A stretch of DNA of 64,000 bases from Hyphomicrobiales bacterium 4NK60-0047b (GTDB taxonomy: Bacteria; Pseudomonadota; Alphaproteobacteria; Rhizobiales; HXMU1428-3). The position numbers and the translations under genes were made by a program. Of this stretch, positions 55,074-63,193 are shown piece by piece. A model generated the notes under the pieces. The model ran no database searches and was not told the origin of the DNA. It worked only from the letters and a program-made list of their open reading frames with translations. Position 1 is the stretch's first letter, and the number at the start of each line of letters is the position of its first letter. The stretch covers positions 930,001-994,000 of the forward strand of contig BAABWY010000001.1 of the NCBI GenBank assembly GCA_040367435.1. The letters run 5' to 3'.

Positions 55074-55226
55074 ATTAGAAGAATAAGGGACCATCAAAAA
55101 ACAACAGTCTCAAAGTAAATCCCCAAACCATTTCCATTATCTATGGTAATTTTGAAGAACCCTCTATAATGTCAATTCCCATTCAAAGATAGTTAAGAAA
55201 AAGACCCTAAAGCGAGATAACCCCCG

Positions 55227-58055
55227 GTGAGTACACAAAACATAGAAAACCAAGGCAATGAAACTAAAGGCATCGAAAGCAAAAGTTCTCCTGAAATTGA
55301 CGAAAAAATGAAGCAAAAAGAGAACAAAAAAGCAAAAGCTGCTGAAAAACCTTCACCCGTCATCGCTCAATATCTAGAATTAAAAGCCGTTAACCCAGGC
55401 TACATTTTATTTTACCAACTAGGTGATTTTTATGAACTATTCTTTGATGATGCCATCGAAGCGTCTGAAAAACTTGGGCTAACCCTCACCAAACGCGGCA
55501 CTTATCAAGGCAAAGACATCCCAATGGCCGGTGTCCCTTTAAAAGTAGCTGACGAATATTTACAAAAAGCCATTCGTGCTGGATTTAAAGTCGCTGTGGT
55601 TGAACAAACAGAAGATCCATCAGAAGCGAAAAAAAGAGGATCAAAAGCTGTTGTTCAAAGAGATGTCACCCGCCTAGTGACACCAGGCACACTCACTGAA
55701 GACACCCTATTGGAACCAGGCTCAAACAATTTCCTGACATCCCTCTTTAAAAATCCGGCACACGAAACAAGAAAAGAAAACCTCTTTTCTCTTGCCAGTC
55801 TTGATATTTCAACCGGACAATTTTTGGTGAGCGAAGTCACAAGTTCTGATCTTAGCGGTGAACTAACAAAGCTCGCGCCAAGCGAACTCCTCATTGCAGA
55901 TAATTTAAAAAACGAAGCCCACATTCGCCATATATTAGATCATCAACCAGCCGTACAAACCCCAGTTCCAACCGCTTACTTCAACAGCCTCGGTGGTGAG
56001 GCCGCTTTAAAAGCAGCTCTCAAAGTCACTGAACTTGAAGGGTTTGGAACGTATGGACGCGGCGAACTAGCTGCGATAGGAGCTCTTCTGAAATATGTTG
56101 AGCTGACACAAATCGGCAAATGCCCACTTGTTAGACCACCAAGTCGTTCAATTGAAAATGCGACCATGGTCATCGACGCAGCGACCAGAGGCAACCTCGA
56201 ACTAATCAAATCAACCAGAATGACCAAAAAAGGCAGCCTCTTTGATGCACTTGACAGAACAGTAACAGGAGCCGGATCTCGCCAATTAGCCGCTCAAATA
56301 AGCGCACCGCTAAATGATGTCTCTGCAATTAATAACCGTCTGAACAGCCTTGAATTTTTTAATAATAACAGTGCGGCAAGAGATACCATCCGCAAGACGC
56401 TGCGCCGCACACCAGACATGGCCCGCGCCCTCTCTCGTCTCTCTTTAAAGCGTGGCGGTCCAAAAGACTTAGGCGCCATTCGCTCTGGCCTGCTCGTTGC
56501 CGATGAAGTTTTAAAAGAACTCGAACATTTCAAACAAGAGCATCTACCAGAGACCATAAAACAAATCAGTAAATCACTGCTCTTTGCCTCAGGCTCTCTC
56601 AAAGATAAATTAGACAGATACCTAGCAGAAGACTTACCTCTTCAGGCCAGAGACGGTGGCTTCATCAAAGAAGGTAATCATGAAGGGCTAGACGAGCAAC
56701 GCACTTTGCGCGATCAAAGCCGCACCATCATCGCAAACCTTCAAGCGACTTATAGAGAAACAACAGGCATCAAATCTCTTAAAGTCAGACACAACAACCA
56801 ATTTGGATTTTTCGTTGAAGTCACCCAGCTCAATGCCAATCAACTCCTCACAGGTCCATTAAGTGAAACTTTTCGTCACCGCCAAACCCTTGCAAATAAT
56901 GTTCGCTTCAATACCGAAGAACTAATCGAGACCGAATCTAAAATTACCCAAGCCGCCGAAAGAGCGCTAGCCATCGAACTTAACCTCTTTTCTGAACTCA
57001 GCTCAGATGTTGAAAAAGCAGGCGACAAAATCAGCCAGTGCGCTGAAAGTCTGGCAGATCTCGATGTGATTTTAAGTCTCTCTTTATTGAGTGAAGAAGA
57101 AAACTACACCCGTCCAATCATTGATCAAAGCCGCACCTTCATAATTAAAAATGGCCGCCACCCGGTTGTCGAGCAAGCCCTGCGTAAATCTAAGTCCGGC
57201 CCCTTTATTGAAAATAATTGCGGGCTCACCAAAAACAACAACAACAAAGAAGGCTCTGCCAACATTTGGCTCCTCACCGGCCCTAACATGGCTGGTAAAT
57301 CAACTTACCTCCGGCAAAACGCTCTCATCGCCATCATGGCTCAGATGGGCAGTTTCGTACCCGCAGCCAGCGCTCATATCGGTTTGATCGACAGGCTCTT
57401 TTCAAGAGTAGGCGCTTCAGATGACCTTGCTCGTGGGCGCTCAACCTTCATGGTTGAAATGGTCGAAACCGCCGCCATTCTCAATCAAGCAACTGAGAAA
57501 TCCTTGGTCATCCTCGATGAAATTGGCCGCGGAACTGCCACCTTTGACGGCCTCTCAATTGCCTGGGCCGCTGTTGAATATCTACACAACATCAGTAAAA
57601 CCCGCGCTCTCTTTGCAACCCACTATCATGAGCTAACAACCCTGTCTGAAAAGTTAGCCGGCGTGACGAACGCCACCATCGAAGTGAAAGAATGGAATGA
57701 TGAAATCGTCTTCCTCCACCGTGTCATTATGGGAGCTGCTGATCGTTCTTATGGTATCCAGGTCGCAAAGCTCGCAGGCCTTCCCAAAGCCGTAATTAAA
57801 CGAGCGAATGAAGTCCTCAATGTTCTAGAGAATAAAAATCAGAAATCTGGTGGCATAAACCAATTGGAAGATCTGCCCCTTTTCTCAATGGAACTCCCTG
57901 AAAATGAAGAAGAGATAGAAGAAACAGCCAAACCAAACCCAATTGGCGATAAATTACAAGACGAGCTATCAAACCTAAATCCAGATGAATTAACGCCTAA
58001 AAACGCCCTGGACATGCTGTATAAATTAAAAGCAATCTCTCAACAAAAGCCATAA
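55227..58055 (+). CDS. mutS: DNA mismatch repair protein MutS
   Basis: A 942-residue mismatch-recognition ATPase. The mismatch-binding motif is GDFYELFFDDA. The ATPase has LLTGPNMAGKSTYLRQNALI (Walker A), VILDEIGRGTATFDGLSIAW (Walker B) and LFATHYHELTTL. The start is GTG; the first 40 residues are a charged, Lys/Glu-rich extension, and an internal Met at 33 is an alternative start. The C-terminal NPDELTPKNALDMLYKLK resembles the tetramerisation region. Partner of MutL at 28.8 kb. Confidence 0.96.
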   Translation: MSTQNIENQGNETKGIESKSSPEIDEKMKQKENKKAKAAEKPSPVIAQYLELKAVNPGYILFYQLGDFYELFFDDAIEASEKLGLTLTKRGTYQGKDIPMAGVPLKVADEYLQKAIRAGFKVAVVEQTEDPSEAKKRGSKAVVQRDVTRLVTPGTLTEDTLLEPGSNNFLTSLFKNPAHETRKENLFSLASLDISTGQFLVSEVTSSDLSGELTKLAPSELLIADNLKNEAHIRHILDHQPAVQTPVPTAYFNSLGGEAALKAALKVTELEGFGTYGRGELAAIGALLKYVELTQIGKCPLVRPPSRSIENATMVIDAATRGNLELIKSTRMTKKGSLFDALDRTVTGAGSRQLAAQISAPLNDVSAINNRLNSLEFFNNNSAARDTIRKTLRRTPDMARALSRLSLKRGGPKDLGAIRSGLLVADEVLKELEHFKQEHLPETIKQISKSLLFASGSLKDKLDRYLAEDLPLQARDGGFIKEGNHEGLDEQRTLRDQSRTIIANLQATYRETTGIKSLKVRHNNQFGFFVEVTQLNANQLLTGPLSETFRHRQTLANNVRFNTEELIETESKITQAAERALAIELNLFSELSSDVEKAGDKISQCAESLADLDVILSLSLLSEEENYTRPIIDQSRTFIIKNGRHPVVEQALRKSKSGPFIENNCGLTKNNNNKEGSANIWLLTGPNMAGKSTYLRQNALIAIMAQMGSFVPAASAHIGLIDRLFSRVGASDDLARGRSTFMVEMVETAAILNQATEKSLVILDEIGRGTATFDGLSIAWAAVEYLHNISKTRALFATHYHELTTLSEKLAGVTNATIEVKEWNDEIVFLHRVIMGAADRSYGIQVAKLAGLPKAVIKRANEVLNVLENKNQKSGGINQLEDLPLFSMELPENEEEIEETAKPNPIGDKLQDELSNLNPDELTPKNALDMLYKLKAISQQKP

Positions 58056-58211
58056 AAGAGAAACCTTTAAAGAAAAAATTATCCAAAGGCTTAAGACATT
58101 AAGAGTTCTCTAGCGAAAAGAAACAGGTTTATGCTAAACTAATTCTAACAATTATTAACCTATTCAATTTAAGAAGACATTCATTCACAAGAGCCGTACC
58201 TAGAAAGTCAT

Positions 58212-61007
58212 ATGGATAAATTATTCACAAGCAAGCCCCCTTTTTTCACTCCCAATCAGCTAAGAGATGAAATTACCGAGCTATGGCGCAAATATCAAAA
58301 ACAAGAAAGTAAATTACGCCAGGAAGTATTAGCCAAACTCTGTGAGGTAAAAAAACACGCTCATTCCCAGGCTGAAATCAACTTGCTCGAAGATGGCGAT
58401 GGCAGGCTTTGTGCTGAAGGACTTTCACATTTTCAAGACGAATTAATTCGAGTTATCTACGATTTCACCACAAAACATATTCACAGAGCGCATAATCCAT
58501 CTTCTGCCGAGCGCATCGCCGTGGTGGCAACGGGCGGTTATGGTCGCGGCGCTCTCGCCCCCGGCTCAGATATCGATTTGCTATTTCTCCTTCCCTACAA
58601 ACAAACCGCATGGGGAGAAAGTGTTGTAGAATATATGCTCTATCTCTTGTGGGATATGGGCTTTAAAGTCGGTCACGCCACCCGCTCGATTGAGCAAACG
58701 GTTCGCTTTGCCAAATCAGACATGACCATCCGAACAGCAATGCTCGACAGCAGATATCTCTGGGGAGAAGAAACTCTCTATGAAGAATTTCTGGATAGTT
58801 TCAAAGAAAAAGTCATCAAAGGCACCGCCCGCGAATTCATCGAAGCAAAATTAACAGAGCGCGATGAACGCCACCAAAGGTCAGGTGCCTCACGCTATAT
58901 GGTCGAACCAAACGTTAAAGATGGCAAAGGCGGTCAAAGAGATCTCCACACCCTTCATTGGATTGCAAAATATCTAAACTTTGAAACAACCGGCAGTAAC
59001 ATCTCAACGTCTGGTGTTTTCACGGCTGAAGAATATCATAGCTTCAAACATGCTGACGATTACTTATGGACAGTGAGATGCCACTTACATTTCCTAACCA
59101 AACGCCCGGAAGAACGCATTTCATTTGAAGTTCAAAAATCTATGGCTGAACGCCTTGGTTACTCTGATAGAAAAGGCATGCAAGCGGTTGAACGCTTCAT
59201 GAAACACTATTTCTTAACAGCCAAAGAAGTCGGCAACCTCACACGTGTACTTTGCGCTGACCTTGAGATGAAACAATTAAAAGCCGCTCCTAAACTCAAT
59301 CAACTCATTGAAGGTTTGGGCTGGAAAAACAGACGAGAGCTTCGCAAATCTTCTGATTTCAGAATTGAGAATGGCCGCCTCAATACAGTCCACAAAGACA
59401 CCTTTAAACGCGACCCCGTCAACCTCATCCGCATTTTTTACATAGCAAGTAAATACAACACACTCTTGCATCCAACAGCCATGCGCCAAATCCGCCATTC
59501 TTTACGCTTAATCGATGCGGATTTGAGAAAAAACAAAACAGCCAACAAAATTTTTCTCGATATTTTATGCTCTAAAGAAAACCCGGAAAAAGTTTTAAGC
59601 GGCATGAATGAATCTGGTGTTTTAGGTCGTTTTATTCGCGATTTCGGCAAAATCACATCTATGATGCAATTTAATATGTATCATCACTTCACAGTCGATG
59701 AACACCTCATTCGCTCACTAGCAGAACTGGCCTGGATAGATCGCGGCGAAGGCGAAGATGAACTTCCTCTCTCTCATGATCTAATGCAAAAAATTTCTCA
59801 TCGGCGCGCTCTTTATGTTGCGGTTTTCATTCATGATATCGCTAAAGGACGCAAAGAAGACCATTCAATTGCAGGCGCTCGTGTCGCTAGAAGACTATGC
59901 CCACGCCTTGGCCTCACAGACGCAGAAACAGACATCGTTGCATGGCTGATCGAAGAACATTTAACCATGAGTTCATTCGCTCAAAGCCGAGACCTAAACG
60001 ATCCGCAAACCATCAAAGATTTTGCAGACATCGTTCAGAGCCGAGAGAGACTGAAACTCCTTGTCATCTTAACCGCTTGTGATATCCGCGCTGTTGGGCC
60101 GGGCACATGGAATGGCTGGAAAGGACAGTTACTAAGAACGCTTTACCAGGAAACAAACCTCTATCTATCAAATGGACATAGTGAAGATACACACCGCTCA
60201 CAAGTGAACCTTGCGATTAATGAATTCCGCGAAAAAGCTGAAGCTGACACAGCCATCAAATGGAGCCCAGCCCAGTTAGAAAATTACACAACACGGCACT
60301 TTGATTCCTATTGGCTAAAAACAGATCTGAACACCCAGTATGAACATGCCAAATTAATGAAATCAGCTGAAGAAGAAAAAAAAGAACTGGCCTTTGAAGT
60401 CTCCAGTGATGCCTTTACAGCTCACACTTCAATCACCATCTTCACAACGGCTCATCCTAAATTACTCTCAATGTTAGCCGGCAGTTGTGCAGCCTCAGGT
60501 GCTAACATCATCGATGCCCAAGTCACAACCACACAAGACGGCATGGCAATCGATTCAGTCTGCATCAGCCGTGAGTTCGATCACGCCGAAGACGAGCAAC
60601 GCCGCGCACAAACTATAGCCGACACACTAAACCAACTCATTCGCGGTGAAAAACATCTCAATAACATGATGCAAAAACCAGCCACAATGAGAGGCCGCAT
60701 ATCTGCCTTTAAAGTTGCACCAGATGTGACCATTGATAACAGCTTGTCTAACGATCTAACTGTGATCGAAGTGCGCGGGCTTGACCGCCCAGGTCTCTTA
60801 TTTCATCTGACAAAAACCCTCAGTGACTTGAACCTCGACATCTCCAGCGCTCATATCGCTACCTATGGTGAAAAAGCGATCGACGTTTTCTATGTCACAG
60901 ATCTCCTCGGCGGCAAAATCACCAACAAGGAGCGCCAATACCAAATCCGCAAAGCCTTAGAAGATGTTCTTAAAATCGAAGAAGAACTAGAAGAAGCCAC
61001 AGCTTAA
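58212..61007 (+). CDS. glnD: Bifunctional uridylyltransferase / uridylyl-removing enzyme
   Basis: A 931-residue nitrogen sensor that adds UMP to PII proteins and removes it, depending on glutamine. The nucleotidyltransferase site is GGYGRGALAPGSDIDLLFL (about 107-125). The HD hydrolase domain has MYHHFTVDEHLIRSL and FIHDIAKGRKEDHS. Two ACT domains end the protein (ITIFTTAHPKLLSMLAG and VIEVRGLDRPGLLFHLTK), which sense glutamine. It follows mutS on the same strand, the usual order in the group. Confidence 0.96.
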   Translation: MDKLFTSKPPFFTPNQLRDEITELWRKYQKQESKLRQEVLAKLCEVKKHAHSQAEINLLEDGDGRLCAEGLSHFQDELIRVIYDFTTKHIHRAHNPSSAERIAVVATGGYGRGALAPGSDIDLLFLLPYKQTAWGESVVEYMLYLLWDMGFKVGHATRSIEQTVRFAKSDMTIRTAMLDSRYLWGEETLYEEFLDSFKEKVIKGTAREFIEAKLTERDERHQRSGASRYMVEPNVKDGKGGQRDLHTLHWIAKYLNFETTGSNISTSGVFTAEEYHSFKHADDYLWTVRCHLHFLTKRPEERISFEVQKSMAERLGYSDRKGMQAVERFMKHYFLTAKEVGNLTRVLCADLEMKQLKAAPKLNQLIEGLGWKNRRELRKSSDFRIENGRLNTVHKDTFKRDPVNLIRIFYIASKYNTLLHPTAMRQIRHSLRLIDADLRKNKTANKIFLDILCSKENPEKVLSGMNESGVLGRFIRDFGKITSMMQFNMYHHFTVDEHLIRSLAELAWIDRGEGEDELPLSHDLMQKISHRRALYVAVFIHDIAKGRKEDHSIAGARVARRLCPRLGLTDAETDIVAWLIEEHLTMSSFAQSRDLNDPQTIKDFADIVQSRERLKLLVILTACDIRAVGPGTWNGWKGQLLRTLYQETNLYLSNGHSEDTHRSQVNLAINEFREKAEADTAIKWSPAQLENYTTRHFDSYWLKTDLNTQYEHAKLMKSAEEEKKELAFEVSSDAFTAHTSITIFTTAHPKLLSMLAGSCAASGANIIDAQVTTTQDGMAIDSVCISREFDHAEDEQRRAQTIADTLNQLIRGEKHLNNMMQKPATMRGRISAFKVAPDVTIDNSLSNDLTVIEVRGLDRPGLLFHLTKTLSDLNLDISSAHIATYGEKAIDVFYVTDLLGGKITNKERQYQIRKALEDVLKIEEELEEATA

Positions 61008-61015
61008 GAAAACAA

Positions 61016-61045
61016 AGCAAGGTGACCTCAATCACCTTGCTAAAA
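61016..61045 (+). terminator. Intrinsic terminator after glnD
   Basis: Perfect 10-bp stem AGCAAGGTGA / TCACCTTGCT (61016-61025 with 61032-61041), six-base loop, then AAAATTTC. The stem begins about nine bases after the glnD stop. The T-run is weak. Confidence 0.7.
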
Positions 61046-61146
61046 TTTCAACATGCAGATTTACCTAATTCTATCTCTCTAAACAAAGAAATAATGACGA
61101 CAATTCGGTGTCAGAAACCATAAGAAAAAGCAAAAGAACTAAATTC

Positions 61147-61327
61147 ACGAAGAAGGGAGTGCTCTCCTTCAGAGCACGTACATAACGCCAGAGGCGTCCG
61201 GTGCCCAGCACCGCTCCTCGGAGGGCCCGCGCTGCCATGCAGCCGCGGAATAGCCCGTGAGATATAACAGCGCGGTTGTTGGTGGGCAACCTGAAGCGCC
61301 ACTAAAAAAGATAGCCATGAGAGAAAA
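61147..61327 (-). repeat. Family-1 structured element, copy F (3' of the HNH gene)
   Basis: Sense is the minus strand. It abuts the HNH gene: the TAG stop is directly followed by TTTTCTCTCATGGCTAT. Stem a is CCGCG-CTGC/GCAG-C-CGCGG, stem b GGTGC/GCACC, stem c GACGCC/GGCGTT (one wobble), and stem d GTGCTCT/AGAGCAC (perfect). The terminal box is duplicated (ATAGCCCGTGAGA at 61250 and ATAGCCATGAGAGAAAA at 61311) on both sides of an inserted family-2 hairpin. Confidence 0.88.
61268..61310 (+). repeat. Family-2 hairpin inserted in copy F
   Basis: AGCGCGGTTG-TTGGTGGG-CAACC-TGAAGCGCCACTAAAAAAG. It is flanked by two similar copies of the family-1 terminal box, as if inserted with duplication of about 13 bases of target. 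Confidence 0.85.
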
Positions 61328-61885
61328 CTATTCCTCAAGCTCAGTATCCCAATAGAGATAATCAAGCCAGCTTTCATGCAGGTAATTCGGTGGGAATAAA
61401 CGACCATTTTTATGAAGATGAAAAACTGTTGGGCGAAATGGTTTTTGCATCGGGATCATACCAGCAACTTCAGGCATCATATTGCTCTTGCGCAAATTAC
61501 AAGGCGCACAAGCAGCGACAACATTGTCCCAGCGCGTCAGGCCACCTTTGGAGCGCGGAATAACATGATCAAATGTAAGGTCATCTGTGCTACCGCAATA
61601 TTGGCAACTAAACTTATCACGCAAAAACAAATTAAAACGTGTGAACGCTGGATATCGCGCCGGGCTGACATAATTCTTCAGCGCAACCACACTTGGCAAA
61701 TTCATATCAAGAGAAGGGCTATGCACTTGCTTGTCATAGGTCTGAATAATATTGACCCGGTCAAGAAAAACAGATTTCACTGCCTCCTGCCAACTCCACA
61801 ATGACAAAGGATAATAACTAAGCGGTCTGAAATCCGCATTAAGGACCAGTGCCGGGCAGGCATCCGGAGAACGCGTTTGTCTCAT
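61328..61885 (-). CDS. HNH endonuclease family protein
   Basis: A 185-residue protein. The HNH motif is complete: CQYCG, LTFDHVIPRSKGG, WDNVVAACAPCN, with two CxxC pairs for structural zinc. The N-terminal region (ALVLNADFRPLSYYPLSLW) is typical of the stand-alone HNH proteins common in alphaproteobacteria, whose role is unknown. It has no RuvC domain, so it is not IscB-like. A GAGGA box lies upstream; a GTG one codon earlier is also possible. Confidence 0.9.
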   Translation of the reverse strand: MRQTRSPDACPALVLNADFRPLSYYPLSLWSWQEAVKSVFLDRVNIIQTYDKQVHSPSLDMNLPSVVALKNYVSPARYPAFTRFNLFLRDKFSCQYCGSTDDLTFDHVIPRSKGGLTRWDNVVAACAPCNLRKSNMMPEVAGMIPMQKPFRPTVFHLHKNGRLFPPNYLHESWLDYLYWDTELEE

Positions 61886-62167
61886 CACAGGCTTCGTTCC
61901 TCACGATTGCAAGGCCGCACGTTATGCAAGATGTATTCGCAAACAAAGTATCTCTACTTAAAAAGAGTGTCTCTACTAAAAAGATGAGACTATCTCATTC
62001 AAATAAGCAAAGCGGCCTCATTAAATTTGTTATAGTATAATTTCAACACAACACGAAGTTCAACATCAAAAAAACTGACGCAACAAAAACGATACAACGT
62101 TAAAAATAAACACACAAATTCAAACTACTACCCTGATTTACCAGCCCCCTATCACAGAAAAATGACA

Positions 62168-62205
62168 AGCGCAGTTGCTAGTGCGCAACCTAAAGCGCAA
62201 ACAAG
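62168..62205 (+). repeat. Family-2 hairpin, degenerate tail
   Basis: AGCGCAGTTGC-TAGTGC-GCAACCTAAAGCGCAAACAAG. The stem is intact; the loop has GTGC instead of GTGG. Confidence 0.8.
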
Positions 62206-62267
62206 AAAGCACATCAGAATAATAAGCAAAGCATGTCTCATCCCCACAACAAAGTAAAGATGAGATT

Positions 62268-62378
62268 TCAGCGTGCTCCCGCATAAGTGGATACCAGTTA
62301 TACGAAAAACATCTCGCTAAAATAAAAACTTAGAGCGTGTCTTCATATTCATCAAAAAACAACACGCTCATAGAGTTT
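62268..62378. repeat. RIME-like palindromic repeat, degenerate copy R3
   Basis: Contains AGCGTGCTCC, AAGTGGATACCAGTT and CTTAGAGCGTGT, followed by ACACGCTC, which pairs with GAGCGTGT. The AAGTGGATACC core is typical of rhizobial mosaic palindromes (from memory). The main stem is mutated. Confidence 0.5.
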
Positions 62379-62464
62379 TCAAAGTTCAGTGATTTAACAG
62401 CTACAAATACGTTCAATTTAAAATAAAATGATGTTCAGAAGAAAACCTTCAATAAGGCTAGCTG

Positions 62465-63109
62465 TCATTTTAAATGAGCCGTTAAATGCTCTCCGCCAAG
62501 CTTCAGCCCACTAAAGTCAATCCCATGACCAACACCGCGTGATATATGAGAACGCACCTGAACGCCGGCATCAAGCAAAGCCGTTTCCGCCTCGCTAAGA
62601 GCGGCCACTGGAATAACCTCATCAACATCACCATGAACTAACAATACAGGTGGCTTGACTGTCATTTCTTTAGCTAAATGTTCTGGTCCAGCTAATTTTC
62701 CTGAATAACCAACTATAGCTGCTGGTGCAGACTTACGGCGCAAGCCAACATGCAACGCCATCATTGTCCCTTGAGAAAAACCAACCAATCCCAAGGCATC
62801 ATCAGTAAGATTGTAAGCTTTGAGCTGTTCATCAATAAATTCATTCAAAGCTGGGGCTGCCTTGTTCACACCGCGCCAATATTCTGTGGGGTCTCTCATT
62901 GTAAGGTCAAACCATTGAAACCCACCAAACGGGTTCATCGCACAAGGTTCAGGCGCATCAGCACTAACAAAAACTGTATTCGGCAATTGATCCTGCCATT
63001 CATTACCAATGCTAATCAAATCCTGACCATTTGCACCATAGCCATGCAAAAACATCACCAATGAAGTTGGTGTACCGGTTTTGGGTTCAAGCGTATAAAT
63101 CTGTCCCAA
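62465..63109 (-). CDS. Alpha/beta hydrolase, phospholipase/carboxylesterase family
   Basis: A 214-residue serine hydrolase. The oxyanion region is MFLHGYGANGQDL, the nucleophile is in LVGFSQGTMMALH (GFSQG), the acid in LLVHGDVDEVIPV, and the His in GVGHGIDF. It resembles short carboxylesterases of the acyl-protein thioesterase type. No ATG is available; the frame opens at a TTG that lies just before AGGGAG. The second TTG (63109) is seven bases after that box and is the better start. No signal peptide. Confidence 0.88.
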   Translation of the reverse strand: MGQIYTLEPKTGTPTSLVMFLHGYGANGQDLISIGNEWQDQLPNTVFVSADAPEPCAMNPFGGFQWFDLTMRDPTEYWRGVNKAAPALNEFIDEQLKAYNLTDDALGLVGFSQGTMMALHVGLRRKSAPAAIVGYSGKLAGPEHLAKEMTVKPPVLLVHGDVDEVIPVAALSEAETALLDAGVQVRSHISRGVGHGIDFSGLKLGGEHLTAHLK

Positions 63110-63193
63110 CGAAAACTCCCTCAAAATAAGCTATAAATTTAAGAGCTAGTCTTATCGAAAATGAAGCGAATGCGCAATGCAGCTCCAAGTTTC

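Larger units (their letters stand above)
61886..62464. other. Intergenic region with degraded repeats
   Basis: About 580 bases between the HNH and esterase genes. It holds one family-2 hairpin (62168), a TCTCATC/GATGAGA stem-loop (about 62236-62265) and the degenerate RIME-like copy R3. The rest is AT-rich without recognised features. Promoters of the HNH gene should lie at its left end. Confidence 0.6.

Noticed and set aside
61147-61885. HNH gene next to a structured element as an IscB/omega-RNA system
   Set aside because: The HNH protein is 185 residues with no RuvC domain, and the same element lies beside six unrelated genes.
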